DNA of 64,000 nucleotides. Origin: Histoplasma ohiense (Eukaryota > Ascomycota > Eurotiomycetes > Onygenales > Ajellomycetaceae). The stretch's first letter is position 1, and every line of letters begins with the position of its first letter. The notes under the pieces are model-generated. The model made no database searches and was not told where the DNA came from. It saw only the letters and a program-made list of their open reading frames with translations. Below, one piece after another: positions 10,841-23,586 of the stretch. The DNA lies in contig JAEVHH010000005.1 in assembly GCA_017607445.1 (NCBI GenBank), forward strand, positions 2,423,001 to 2,487,000, in the 5' to 3' direction. The translations under genes and the position numbers were made by a program.

Positions 10841-13800
10841 TGTAAGAGATTGCTGTAATCACTCTCAAGAGAAGAAGTCAAAAAACTAGAGAGATCAGCA
10901 AAATCAGAGATACTCACTGATCAACTACTAAAGATCTCTGAAGTAGATGAGTTGTCTGTGTTAGATGATTCTCTGAATTCTACAAGAGCTAAACAGAAGA
11001 GAGATGAAGAGATGAGTACAGAAGAGAAAGTGAACAAACATCTGAACACTATAAAACTGAATATACTGATGTATAGAGAATATCTGAGACAGAAAAGAGA
11101 AGTGACAGCAAAGATGTTATTGAATACAGATGCTTCAATGAAGTACATTAATGATTATATACTAAAACAATTATCTGACATATGATGAATGAAGAAATCT
11201 AAATGAGTAAAGCTTTCAAACAATCATTATCTTATCTTGTCTGTAAGAATAAAGATGTTCTTGCACTTTGAGGGATGATCTTGCTGTATCTGAGTGTGTG
11301 TGCTCTCAGATGTAGAATATGATCTGATCTTGGGGCTTGATTGATTTCAGAAGTATGATCTCTGAATTCATTGACATACATATCACATACAGTTGACAGA
11401 TTGTAAGAATCAAATTCATACAATCTTATTCATAGATATGAGATGCAGATTCTGTGTGTCAGAAACAGAAGACTTGAACCTCATCACTCAACATCAAGCA
11501 AAGCAAGCACTGTATAAATCTTCAACTCAGAGCATTCTATACATCATAAGAGAATCTGAGGCAAAAGAACTGTCATTCATGAAAGATTTGAAAAACAAAA
11601 CACATATGAAGATACTGTTTGAAAAGCATAAGAAGATCTTTCAAATAGACCTCTCATCTTCTCTGCCATCTGAAAGAGAATTCATCCACAAGATCAATAT
11701 GAGGGATGCAAAATCAATAAATCACAACACATATTCTCTATCACAAATATATCTTGAGAAATTACAGTGGTAGATAGAGGAGTTGTTGAAGAGGGGTCTC
11801 ATACAATCATTCTTCAGCACATGAGGCTTCCCAGTTCTATTCACTAAGAAATCAAATGAAGAATGATGTATGTGCATCAACTATCAGATGCTCAATAAGC
11901 TCACTGTAAAGAATGAATATCCACTATCACAAATTCAACAACAACTAGATACAGTAGAAAATGTCTGATACTTGATGAAGATTGACCTACTCACAGAATA
12001 CTGGCAGATTCATGTAGATGAACTATCAGTGCTCAAAACAGCATTTAACACACAATGAAAAAAGTTTGAATTTCTTGCAATGTCTATGAAGCTTACAAAC
12101 ACCCCTGCAATCTTTCAGATGATAATGAATACAATTCTTGCAAAACAGAACAGCTGATTGTATCTCATATATCTTGACAATATCTTAATCTTTTCAAACT
12201 TGTACAAAGAGCACCTACAACATGTGAACCAGATGCTCACAACTCTGACAGAGCACAAGCTCTACATCAAATCATCAAAATGTGTGTTTGATACAAAGAA
12301 GTTGGAGTTTGTGGGACATCTTGTGAAAGAGGGCTGCATACACTCAATCCTTGAAAAACTAGAAGTTATCATGAAATGGTCAAGATCTAGAAACATACAC
12401 CACATACATCAATTTTTAGAACTGGCATTCTATTACAGAAGATTTGTAAAGGATTTCACATAAATCACTGCTTCATTGTCAGATCTTCTTAAAGAGACAG
12501 ATGCTGAGCTTTGTAAAAAGAAATTTCATTCAATCATCTGAAACACCTTCTGTGAAGAGGTCTTTCTTGAGCTAAGAGAACATATGACAACATCTTCAGT
12601 GCTTGTTCAATCAGATTGTACAAAGCTCTTTCACAATTGAAACCAATGCATCAGAATGAGTCATTGAGTGCTCCCTCTTGCAAGTGAAGGAGGATGATAA
12701 ATTACACTCAGTAGTGTATGATGACTGAAAGCTGTCAGATGCAGAGCTTAACTATTCTGTGTATGAGAAGAAACTTCTAGTGATCAAACACACACTAGAT
12801 CTGTGGGATTGATATATCAACAACAGACATACAACAACAGTGATCATCAATCACAAAAGCCTCATTTATTTGCAAATGACAATCAAATTCTCCAAGCAGT
12901 TAGCATGATGAATATCAGAGTTCCAGATGTACAATCTTCAAATCAAATACAGAAAGAGAGTGAATGCTATTGTGTCAGATGCCATAAATTGTAGACCTGA
13001 CTTTATGAGAGAAGGTTCAGTGAATGTGACACAGAGAGAATTCACACTAACAGCACTGAGAGATTGTGATGAGGCAGAGTGATTGAAAGCCATAATCATT
13101 TACTTGAAGAATGAGAGTGTATCAGCTGATAAACATCTGATGAAGATAATAGAAGAGATGCTTTCAAAATTCAAGCTTACAAAGTTAGAGAAGAATGTTG
13201 TGTTTTATTATGATCTCAGTTACACAGAGACACTGTATCTTGAGCCCCAGTTTCAACAGAATCTGATAAGTCATATGCACAAGAAGTTCAGTCACTTAGA
13301 AAGCTCAGAACTTATGAATGTTCTGAAAGATCAAGCATACTGATCAAACATAGAAGAAGATATTCAGGCATATATACAGAAGTGCTCAAACTGCCAAGTC
13401 TCAAAGAGCACAAGACAAGGATTGAAGTGTGAGAGAACACAACATCAGATAGAAGATACAATTAAATCATTTGAACATTGAGAGATAGATTTCATAGAGA
13501 TATTGCCATGAACATCAAATGGAAACCACTGGATAATAACAGCAATCAATTACACCACAGGATGGCCAATTGTGTGAGTGGTGTCAGAGGCAACAGAGGA
13601 GATCATTGCTAAATTTCTACACAATAATATCTACATCAATTATGATATGCTCTGTGAGATATTGACAGATAACAGTGCAAACCTCATAGAAGAAGCTGTG
13701 AGACACTTCATCAAACAGTTGCAGACAAAGCATCATACAACAACATTCTATCATTCTTGTACAAATGGAAAAATCAAACACTTAAACAGAATACTAAGCA

Positions 13801-14350
13801 GCATACTGATGAAATATCTAGTGAGAAAATCCACAAAATTATGAGATGAATATCTGAGACAGACATTATTTGCAATATGAGTTTATCAGTATGCAGTCTC
13901 AAAGCACTTGCCATTCTACCTGCTCTATAGAATGCATCCATGTATTCTGAGGGATACACAGAAGCAGATAGAGAAGAAGATAGTGATTACAGATGAGAAA
14001 TCAAAAATGAGAGAAGTTAGCCACACTCAAGCAAAAGCAAACAAATTACTGCTCAACCACATCATACAATTGAAAAGAATACAAGACTCACTAGTGAAAG
14101 AAATGAGTCTCACTGTGGGCACTTGAATTCTCATACAAAATGAAGAATCTGAGAAGTTTCAATCAAGATGATTTGAGTCATACAAAATCCTCAAATCACA
14201 TCTTCTTGAAATGTACACTTTGAAAAAATCAGAGAGATGAATTCTATGCAATCTTATAAATGATTTTCATTTTGTAGAGATAAAGACAGAGGATCTCAAT
14301 GAGCTGTGATCATCTGCAGCATTATCATCAGTGTTGAAGAAAAGAGAGCT
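10841..14350 (+). pseudogene. G1 gag end and pol: protease, RT, RNase H, integrase
   Basis: At 10842-10853 the second half of the split gag zinc knuckle appears (VRDC), and gag ends at a TAG near 10884. Pol follows in another frame. The protease has LLNTDASMKYI at about 11115-11150 in place of LL(D/N)(S/T)GAS. RT spans about 11580-12460 (KIDLLTEYWQI, then YLDNILIF near 12165). RNase H is about 12600-13000. The integrase (about 13250-14130) has a CSNCQ zinc region, NYTTGWPIV, an ILTDNSANL catalytic block, and FYLLYRMHP near 13910. Downstream reading continues to about 14350. Stops are overwhelmingly TGA. The integrase type resembles the common fungal gypsies whose core contains a YTTGWP motif. 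Confidence 0.82.
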
Positions 14351-16874
14351 TACAATAGAAAAGTTCAGAGAAGTTAGAGAAATCATCAACACTTACAAAT
14401 CAGATGATATCACTTACTCAAATCTCTCAACAATAATCAAAAAAAAATGAAAGAAAATGGAAAAGATGGGCATATGACACATCTCAATAAGTGATGAGAT
14501 TGTTGCTGGCCATACAATATTGTGATGTAGACAGTGGGTGCAATGTGGTCAGAGGTGAACTAGAGGCAGCTGATCAGCACATGGATTGAATTGCAAGAAA
14601 CAAAGGAATTCAGAAGAGAATCCAACTGTCTACACTAGTTCAATCACAGAGATCTCAGAGAATGAACTGTTATAAACATCAGTGAACACATTGAATCAAG
14701 CTATTTCAGCATCTGAGAACACTCAGAGATTGAGTGAGATTAGTTTCAACAGATCATTCACTGTAGTTGTCTGAGCTTGTGAAGAGAGACAGTATAATAC
14801 ACAGAGACAGAAAACTCTCATTGAAAAACATGAGATCTGCTGTATCTAGTTGTCAAGTATAGAACTGATAAAAGATCATGTAAGATTAACAACTAGAAGA
14901 GAAAGAGAAAAAGAAAGTCAGAAAAACAATCTATTCATGCACAGCTCTAATGACTGCTGCAGAAGCTTCACTCAATTTCTAAAAATACAGAGAAATTGAA
15001 GCACAAAGAAAAAGATGCATGCCAATGAAATGCTCAAATCAACACTCTGGAAACTATTTGTATACAATAGAAGAAAGACTAAAAATTGATCTGTGTCAAG
15101 AACTTCAGAATCTCAAGATGTATGTGTAGAAGTACAGTGCATATCTCTGCCTCACACAGAGTCTGACACACTGATTCAATATCTTCAATAGAGAGATTCA
15201 CAGAAAGCTCAACAAAATGATGAGTATGTGTACACAGAGAAAAACTGATCAGAAGAGAAAGAGATGAGAAAGAAGTGAGCAGAGCAGTTGAGCAGACATT
15301 CAAGCTTCTACAAAGACAGATAACAGATACTCACTCAACAGAAGTCAAAGAAAGAGAAGAAAGAGAGAGAGCAGAGATAGACATACATGAAGTAATATCA
15401 GAAGTAACTGTAGAACATTAACAGTCATCACAATGAGAAGAAAGAAGTATATACTTACTGAAGAAATAGAAACTTCTCTTGAAGCTTCAGAGACAGTTGC
15501 AACAGAGATGAGAGTGATCAACAGAATGATCATATACAGAAGACAGAATGCAAAATTGAAATGATTCTTTGCCTCTCATACAATCAGCATAAGAAACAGA
15601 CATATACTCACTGCAGATATAAAAAAGCATCACATTACTGTTTGAACTACTTTGAACACATATCTCCTTTCTACAAATGATCAAGTCAGAAGTCATTCAT
15701 CAACAAAGAGAACAAAGACACTCATCTGATAAGTTGAAAGTACACAAAGACAGAGAAATGATGCAGAAGTTGATGTAAGTGAATATAATACAGAGATCTT
15801 TGTCTGTCATAATCTCAACAATATAAAGACTCTGTACAATTTCACCTATGAAAGTTAGAATAAAAATCATAGAAAAGAGACAAGAAGGAGTATAATATAC
15901 ACTCAGCACAATTGATACAAACAACAACAGAATTCAGAGAGTGCATAAGATTACTAAAAGTCTTGTACTTACTTCAAGCAAGAAATGCAACAAATGAATA
16001 ACTGATGAATCAGATTGTGTTGTACAGTACTTGTGTGTGAAATTGTGTTTTGATGAAGACAGTGAAAGTGGGAGAAGAGTATGGAGAATAGAGAGAAGAA
16101 CTGCAGAAGATGCACAGAGTCTTTTGAAGATTGAGCAAGAGAAAGAAATCAGCATGAGAGAAAAGAGAGAGATTGACAGAGATGAGAGAGAGAGAATCAG
16201 TGAGAGCAGAGAAGACAGCAGCAGAGAATAACACAGAGATATTCATCATCACAGCATCTTCATGAATACTATCATCACTGTCTATATTCTCATCAACTGC
16301 TTCACTGATGTTATCATTGTTGCACTCTGCTCCCACAACATTGGTGGAGGTGATCTCCTCAACAGAAGTGAGATCACATGCAGAAGAGGCATTGAAAGAG
16401 AAGATGAGACAATCACAAATAAAACATATACTCTGATGATGAGAGATAGAAGCTAACAACAGTTAGCAACCATGAAAGCTGTCAATTCACAGTCAGATTA
16501 GTTTTCAACAAGATTTGATTGACAAGAACTTATCAATAGATCACATAATGTGATCAGAATGATGAGAGATGCAGCAATCAGAGACCATATCACAGAATAG
16601 AAAAGAGCTAGACATTTGATAGAAGGAGATACATGTGTAGAATGATTGGAACAGAGCAAGAAAGGTTGAGTGAAGAGGATATAAGAGAGTAAATGAAAGG
16701 AGATAGTTGTGAATATAATGTTGTTAGTGATGAGCTGGTGTTGTTGTGATAGAGACTCTTGTGCATGTGAAGTGAGCATCTTATCTATTGCAGAATAGCA
16801 TATTGCAAAAGCAGGTGCACACAGCATAACACTATTTCCATCACAAAAGCATAGACAGATTTGATAGAAGAGAA
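14351..16874. other. G1 region between integrase and 3' LTR, unassigned
   Basis: This is about 2.5 kb without a recognisable gypsy domain. On plus there is a Cys/Trp-rich block near 14525-14590 (CRQW.QCG, later AHGLNCK) and an Arg/Glu-rich low-complexity stretch at 16031-16231. On minus, open stretches are longer (16459-16010, 15927-15700, 15303-15079). Several donor-like GTAAGT or GTGAGT sites occur near 15972, 15611, 15458 and 15336, which could mean a spliced antisense gene. Neither reading gives a known family, and I cannot decide between them. Confidence 0.35.
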
Positions 16875-17020
16875 TGTGGTAATTTCAGCTTATTATTCTT
16901 CTATAGCATACACCACCCTCTATTATCAAGGATGGTGTACACTACCGCACTAGTTAATTCATATAAGAAGAGCTGCAAAGCTTAGAAGCTTTGAACAGCT
17001 CAAGCAACCTTTGAACTACA
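16875..17020 (+). repeat. G1 3' LTR
   Basis: This is the 146-bp partner of 2357-2502. It starts TGTGGTAATT, ends GAACTACA, and is followed directly by GATG, the 4-bp target duplication also found at 2353-2356. Confidence 0.8.
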
Positions 17021-17146
17021 GATGAAAAAACTATTTAAAAAAAAACACTCAAAGAACCCTTCAGAACACTGTCTATAATTTATTCTTCTTTTATGATACT
17101 AAATTCTCTTTCAATTTTCCCAATCCTTCCTACCAACTACAATCTG

Positions 17147-18130
17147 TTAGCGATTATCTAGTGAAATTCCTTTGGTTATACATACTGTATAAAACATCGT
17201 CTTCAAGCATTCGATATTTTGGGCCATCTCCCCCATCCACATAACTATTTTTTCCATTTTTTCATTCATTTCCTTTTGAGCATCCTCAATACACTGCAGA
17301 ACCACAAGAACTTTGGAGGAGAGAGCTGAGTTTGATGCAACCACAGAAGCAAGAGAAGCAGAGAGGGCAGCAGAAATTGACACAGCAACAGATTTCCCCT
17401 TGATAGAGATTCTGCCAGCAGCAACACAGGCCTTTCAGTGCTGTGAAGTGCTGGGAATGTCTCTGTCAACCTTATTTCACTCAAACAGATAATATGCATT
17501 GAGCTTCTTTACAAATTGCTTTCACATAATCAGCAATTCAGTGTACTTTCCTGGACCTTTCTGGAATAACACCTCTAATGCCATAGCCTGATCTTTGAAA
17601 CGCGCAGGAATCTATTTCAGTGTTAATCTTATTATCAAATCTTTGATATTACTTTGATAAACTTATAGAGTTGCAATGAGATCTATTGTTGTGATATCTC
17701 TTGCAGTTTTTAAATGTGATCTCTCACACACAGAGAGACACATCTTCTATTGCTTTGAGACAGTGAACACAGCTTCTCAGCTTCAGACTGTGAGCATACT
17801 GCTTCTCTTCTGATTACTCATTGATTTCTTCATGCAGTTTCATGGATATGTCCTCTGTGAGAATTTTTTTCATCACAGAACCAGCTGTGATGTTCTTCTC
17901 AGTGACAAAATCCTGGATTTGCTGATTAACTGAAGTAAACAACATAATTTCTGATTCTATTCAAAGCAAGTTAGCAATCTCTTACTGGAAATAGAAACAA
18001 AGCAACACAATACTTACTGGCTGGGGATTTCTCTGGAAAATATGATTAAAAAACTGCTTTTACTGTTAACAAATGTTTCTATATTGATAACCCACTGATC
18101 CTCTAGTGATTACTTACATTCTTCTTTGAA
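17147..18130 (-). pseudogene. Unrecognised spliced gene, Cys-rich then coiled-coil
   Basis: On the minus strand a gene-like structure runs from about 18130 down to 17147. Donor GTAAGT at 18117 pairs with an acceptor TTTTCCAG ending at 18033. A second donor GTAAGT at 18017 pairs with an acceptor ending at 17957, with a TTGCTAAC branch site between them. The following exon reads ESEIMLFTSVNQQIQDFVTE and later a Cys cluster (SCVHC, then SLC, NCKRYHNNRSHC). The last open stretch, 17383-17147 (78 residues), has a helical MNEKMEKIVMWMGEMA segment. Stops (TAA, TGA) interrupt it, so it is inactive. I do not recognise the family. It lies between the D integrase (once G1 is removed) and LTR C, so it may be an extra antisense gene of element D or an unrelated captured gene. 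Confidence 0.45.
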
Positions 18131-18404
18131 ATATTGATAGCAGAGATGGGGGAAGAAATCTCTCAATAGTTTATCAGAATCAAGATTTGCTCAGAGATTC
18201 TGATTCTCTATATTCTTTGTGAAATCATGTGTTCTATAATTCTATTTACTTCTGTATTGTCAGTTATGATTCTATTTACTTCTACAAGTTTTGTGTTATC
18301 AGTGAAACAACAAAGATTCACTGTTGCTTGTGATTGTGAATTATCTATGATTACTCTATGATTTTTTGACCCACTGGGACAGCAGCCCTTTCAGGGGGGG
18401 CAGT

Positions 18405-18786
18405 TGTAAGAAATTCATACTAAGTTATCAGTGCTAGGTCAAAATTGATGATTGCTCTAAAGATATGACATCATCGAATATAGCACCATCAATGTCATAT
18501 CAGATTTGAAATCAAGATATTATCTTACCATTTGCATCATACTATACCATCTACATCATAGCAAGTTTGATTTGTTTATAATACTGTGTATATAGATAGC
18601 AGCTGACTCAATCTTCTAGAGATCAGTGAATCATTCTGTTTTAATTTGATCTCTATATTCTACAATATCAATATTAATCTGAATCCTCTTTGATATATTA
18701 CTGTATTATCTTCTACAACTTAATCTTTGCAGAGTCTTAAGGACTTCTTGTGATATAAGCAGTTAATCCTTATACTGCTGCTTACA
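18405..18786 (+). repeat. Isolated LTR, family C
   Basis: This is a 382-bp segment starting TGTAAGAAAT and ending TGCTTACA, preceded by a G-rich tract (TTTCAGGGGGGGCAGT, 18389-18404) that looks like a polypurine primer for a 3' LTR in plus orientation. No second copy was seen in the window. It could be the 3' LTR of element D, with G1 and the antisense gene in between, or a solo LTR. The right edge is inside what reads as the end of the gypsy B pol. Confidence 0.45.
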
Positions 18787-21104
18787 GTCCCCAAGAATAG
18801 CTTTATTGACTGCAATCCGGGGCATATATTGCTCAATGTGCAACAGAGGGGAAGAGTTTACACAAGAGGTAGAAGATATTGATGTATGAAGCACTTTTCA
18901 CTCATTAAAAGAAGCATTTTGCTCATTAGAGATCTGTGCACAGACTACATCAGAAGAAATATCATTTTGAAAAGAAGTATCAGCTTTTCAGCCTAGTCTA
19001 ACTCCATATTTCAGCTTCTGTTGCAGAGTAGATAATATAGTTTGATCATTATAGATCTCACTGTAGTCTGTATGATGACTGAGCTCATCAGCTGAATTCT
19101 TTGATTCAGAGTAATGCAGTAATACAAAATCATAAGCAGATAAAGCTTCTGCTCATCTGATCTGATGTCTGTTCAGTTTCTTAGTCATCATAAAGTACTG
19201 CAGATTGACATGATCAGATCAGACTTGAATTGAATACTGACTTCTCTTCAGATAATGTCTTCAATTCTTAAATGCTACTACAATAGTCAAGAGTTTTTTA
19301 TTATGAGTATTATAATGTGTTTCCACATCAATCAACTTTCTTGATCAGAAGACAACTGAATGTCAGTGCTCATCATTCTGCAACTGTGACAGAATAGCAG
19401 CAATTGCAAAAATGAATGCATCAGATTCAATCTGAATACACTGAGCTGAGTCAAAATGAGCTAATAGAGAAGCATGCATAAAGCACAATTTGAGCTCATT
19501 GAAAGCATTTTGAGCATCTTCTGTTCATATAAAAGTGGCTTTTCTTTCCCCCTTCTTGCTCTCTTTTGTAAGTTCAAATAATGGGGCTGCAATAGAGGAG
19601 AAAGACTTAATAAATTATCAATAGAAATTAGCAAAGCTCAAGAAGAATTGAACCTCTTTAATTGATTTAGATGTAAATCATTTCACAATAGTGGAGACTC
19701 TGTCTGACTTCATCTTGACATCATTTGTATCTATAACAAATCTCAGAAATGAGACTTTATTCACTTCAAATTCACATTTAGAGAGTTTTGCAAATAGATT
19801 CACACACTCAAGACATTCTAGCATCTTAGTAACATACACTTTATGTTTCTGCTTTGAATTGAAGAATATGAGAATGTCGTCCAAATAGACAACACAACAT
19901 ATATCCAATAAATCAGACAAGATATTGTTAATGTATACTTGAAATATCACTGAAGCATTAGCTCATTCAAATGGTATAACTATATATTCAAAATGTTCAT
20001 ATCTTGTTCTAAAGACTGTCTTTCAACAGTCTTTTGTCACTATAAGTATGTGATGATAGACATCTCAAAGGTTCAGCTTAGTGAATACTTTGGCTTTTGA
20101 AAGTCTGTCAAATAATTCACTTATTGAAGATAGAGAGTATTGATTCTTGATGATGATTCAGTTTAATTCTCAATAGTCTACACAAAGATGAAGTTCATTA
20201 TCTTTTTTGAGAATAAAAAGAATTGATGCATCAGCTGAGCTACTGAACAGTTGTATCCACTCTTTATCTAATACATTTTTTAAATATTCTCTTAGAGTGA
20301 CTAACTCAGTTTCAGAGAGATTGTATATCAGTATAAATGAAGATTGCACATCAGATTCAAGATCTATACAGTGTTTCATCTTTTCTGATCTTTTCATACT
20401 TATAGCAGCTTCTTCTGAGAAGATATGCATGTATGACATGACATAATTGAGTAGATCAGTTGGCAAGTCTGAATACACAGCTGAGAATATATGTGAAGCA
20501 TGTTTTGAGTCTTTTGAATGTTCTATAGATAATACTACAAGTATTTCTACTTCAACTTCTGTGAGAACTTCAGCTAAGACATCTTATTCAGAAATAATTT
20601 GAAACTGTTGTTCATCTTCAGAGCTTCTAAAGAAGAATTGTCCATCTGATCAATCTATAAAAGAATTTGTTTGTCTTAATCAAGAAAATTCTAATACAAG
20701 ATTGTAGTCCTTCATCTTCATTGCATGAAAGAAATGAGATGTCTGCTGTGCATTACTCTTGTGATCAGTGACAGTAGTTGCAATGTTATACTCTTCAAAG
20801 AAGTGCATTATGCATTGATCAATCAATTTGATTATTTTGATTTTGCAGTGAGCAGCTTCTTGATTGTGATTCTTTGTTCAAAATTCATCAACACAGTTCA
20901 CTTCTGATTCAGAGTCTACTAGTGTAAGCACTTTTTGCAGACTCTTAGATATAGCAAGTTTCACTGTGATAGTGAAGCTTAAGATGTTTTTGCATTGACT
21001 TTTCATACTTATGACTGTCATTGCAAGCTGAATGATATATCTTAAGCATTTTTTGAGTTCTTTGAGTTCTTTGTGTCTTTTGTATTGAGTTTCAAGTCAG
21101 ACTT
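18787..21104 (-). pseudogene. Gypsy B1 pol: protease, RT, RNase H (integrase missing)
   Basis: Read on the minus strand from about 21091. The protease shows TLVDSESEVNCV near 20920 (DSG changed to DSE). RT spans about 20480-19680, with ILFILKKDNELHLCVDY, the KLNL.DVYH box and an intact YLDDILIFF box near 19875. RNase H spans about 19600-19080 (IQIESDAFIFAIAAIL, then SRKLIDVETHY and a DHVNLQYF stretch). Reading ends near 18800 in a linker (MPRIAVNKAIL) that normally precedes the integrase; the integrase is absent. Stops are mainly TGA. Gag lies upstream at 23539-22261, separated by an inserted LINE2 tail. Confidence 0.82.
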
Positions 21105-22260
21105 TGAACAATGGAAAAGATTTGAGCATATTTGGATATTCTCTGATAGTCAAGCAGGGCTTAAAAGACTTCAAAGTAATAAAATCAGCAGTGGACAGTC
21201 AATGCTAGAGCTGATTTTGAAAAGTCTTCAAAATATTCAAAGAAAAATCTCATTCAATTGTTCTATTCATCTTCACTGGGTGCCTGCTCACATGGGTATA
21301 TATGGCAATGAAATGGCTGATAGAGCTGCAAAAAAAGCAACTGAATTAGAAGTCTGCTTTCAAAGAATTGTAACATGGGCTTTTATTAAGAGAAAAATAA
21401 GAGAATCATGTTTGCAAAAATGGCAAGATATCTGGCTTATGCAAAGAAAAAGTGTGCATTACTCCAGATTTGAAACAAAGCCAAAGTGGAAGACTTGTTC
21501 AATAAAGTGTAAAAAGAAACTTTTTGCTACAATAATGCAGTTAAAGCTTGGACATGGTTACTTCAAATCATATTTAACAAAGTTTAGAGATGATTTAAGT
21601 AGTCTATGTTTAGATTGTTAGTTATATGAAAATCCAGAGCATCTTCTGTTACTTTGTGCAAAGTATTCAGAATTGAGATTGAAACTGAGAAAGAAGTTTG
21701 AATTGAAACAATTAAATTTGAGTCTGTTATTCAATACAGAAACTGGAAACAAGTTTTTAATTGAATATTTGAAAGAATCAAATATTGCTACAAGAGTTTG
21801 AATGAATTGTCTGTTAAAAATATTGAGATCAGATTTTCAATTTGATTTATTTTGATTTTTCTTTTAGTCTTTCTTTTCATCTTGCTTTGAAGTCTCTCTT
21901 AAGTTGTTTATGATCAGTTTTAATTTGTTTTGAAAAGTTTGGTTTGTTTTTTGTTGATGTTATAGTTGTTGTCAGTGGTTTTTCTTTTCCTTGTTATAAT
22001 AAAGCTGTCTTTTACAATGTTTATTTCTTTTGTTTTCAAACTAAGTTGTGTTGACTTGCTGACATTCTTTTGATTTTGATTTCTTTGATTGAACAGTTTG
22101 AATAGTTGTTTGATTTTGGGCTGGAATTCTGATAATGCATGTTTTAAATTGTCTTTGTATATTAAATTATTCTTGAGTTGAAAAATTCTGAAGTGTTTCA
22201 GGTAGATGTCATAGTCACTGACTGCATGCATCTATAATTGAAGAATAATAATAATAATAA
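21105..22260 (+). mobile_element. LINE2 copy A, 5'-truncated (RNase H and 3' tail)
   Basis: This plus-strand insertion is in gypsy B1. It starts inside the RNase H domain (IWIFSDSQAGLKRL, then HWVPAHMGIYGNEMAD with the catalytic-region GNE.AD box). It continues to a C-terminal Cys/His motif (CLDC, then HLLLLC near 21645) and ends in an (AAT)n tail at about 22243-22260. A 13-bp target duplication TCAAGTCAGACTT lies at 21092-21104 and 22261-22273. The frame is open from 21073 to 21621, but its first residues come from the gypsy target. It is much less damaged than LINE1. Confidence 0.88.
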
Positions 22261-23539
22261 TCAAGTCAGACTTGGTGTTTTTGAATTTGTCTTTGAATCA
22301 TTTGAAACACAAATCAATGGTATGTTCTGATCACTTGCAATAACAGCAATATTTCAATCAGATGGAGTCATCAGACTTTGTAGTGTTATTTCATCTGTGT
22401 TTGTTTTGTAATCTATTATCAGCATTATTTCTGTTGTTAAAGCTTTGAGTGGGGTTTTTGAAATTTGACTTCTCTTTAAGCTTCTTCTGTCTCTCTGACA
22501 GATTCAATTCTGTCATTGCAAGTTTATGTAGAGTGGCATCATAGCTTAACTCTTTCAATTTGGTTGCATATTTGTTGAATTCTCAGTGAATGGAATGTAG
22601 AACTTTCATATAGAGATGTGATTTCCAATGATATTTACTATAAGAATGTCACAGATATTCTTCAATTGATTGTAAGTGTGAAGTAAATTGTTGAACTGTC
22701 TGATCTTCTTGTTGCTCTGTTTTTCAGTACTGTCTATCAGCATCTCAGAAACTTTTATCTGAATCAGTGACTTGACATTGCATTCAACTAACAAATTCTT
22801 CCCATGATGGCAAAGTCTGCATATCATGTGTATATTGATACCAACATTGTTGCATCTCAACATTGAAATGAGTAATGACTTTGATGATTTTTTGATGATT
22901 GTGTTTGTTGTAGTAATCAAGATCACTGGCATGAAAAGCAATAACAGCTGTAACAAAGTTTTTGAATTCTTTCATACTTTGATCTCAGAACTTTTTCACA
23001 TTTCTCTGAGAAGAGTAATCACTCATACTGAGATCTTGAAGTTCTAATTGTCAAAGTGGTATCTGACTACATCTCTCACTGACAGTAGTCACAGCACTTT
23101 CCACTAAGGTGTTGAGTGCTTGTGTGGCTTTCAGTGGTCTGAGAATACTTGTGGTGTTATTGCAGTTACTATTCACACTAGTTGCATCTCTACTGTGGTT
23201 CAGATGCACTTCTAGTGTATTTTGAGTGGCTGGAATTGTTTCATTCAATTCTTGCAGTAAAGTGTTGCATCAGTGTTGAAATTCTTGCAGTTCTTTCTCA
23301 GTCTGTAATTTTTTGATTCTTCTGACCACAGTTATCTTCTCAGCTTCAATTGTGCTGAGATCTTCAGAAGAGATATTCTCTTCTGAACTACACTCAAAGT
23401 CTGATTTCATAGAGAAAAGTGATACTTGTTGCACACTTTCTGTGACAGAAGTGCATATTTCATGGTTTTCTTTCATGATGTTTGTTGCTTCAGATTTGAC
23501 AGTAGCATGAGTACAGCAGCTGCTGTGGATAGAGATCAT
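22261..23539 (-). pseudogene. Gypsy B1 gag
   Basis: The minus-strand gag begins with an ATG at 23539. It has an acidic N-terminus (SSEENISSEDLSTIEAE), a basic and Gln/Leu-rich helix, a capsid-like region (about 22980-22600) and a CCHC knuckle near 22360-22320 (CYC....EHTIDLC). In-frame TGA and TAG codons break it. A second, partial copy of the same gag follows upstream at 25011-23853. Confidence 0.78.
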
Positions 23540-23586
23540 GACTATTACTCAACAGATCATCTCTTGAAGATTGAGTGATTAGAAAC

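Larger units (their letters stand above)
2357..17020 (+). mobile_element. Ty3/gypsy element G1, complete but degraded, with a nested LINE
   Basis: Two 146-bp direct repeats (2357-2502 and 16875-17020), each starting TGTGGTAATT and ending in ACTACA or ACTATA, act as LTRs. They enclose gag, protease, reverse transcriptase, RNase H and integrase in that order on the plus strand. A 4-bp duplication GATG flanks the element. A 6.7-kb LINE (4102-10827) interrupts gag; without it the element is about 7.9 kb. About 2.5 kb between the integrase end and the right LTR is not accounted for by usual gypsy domains. The copy is dead: nearly every domain has in-frame TGA, and the RT box YLDD reads YLDN. Confidence 0.85.

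Noticed and set aside
21073..21104. Start of the RNase H ORF at 21073 as a true gene start
   Set aside because: The first residues lie in gypsy B1 sequence and the target duplication; the LINE part only begins at 21105.
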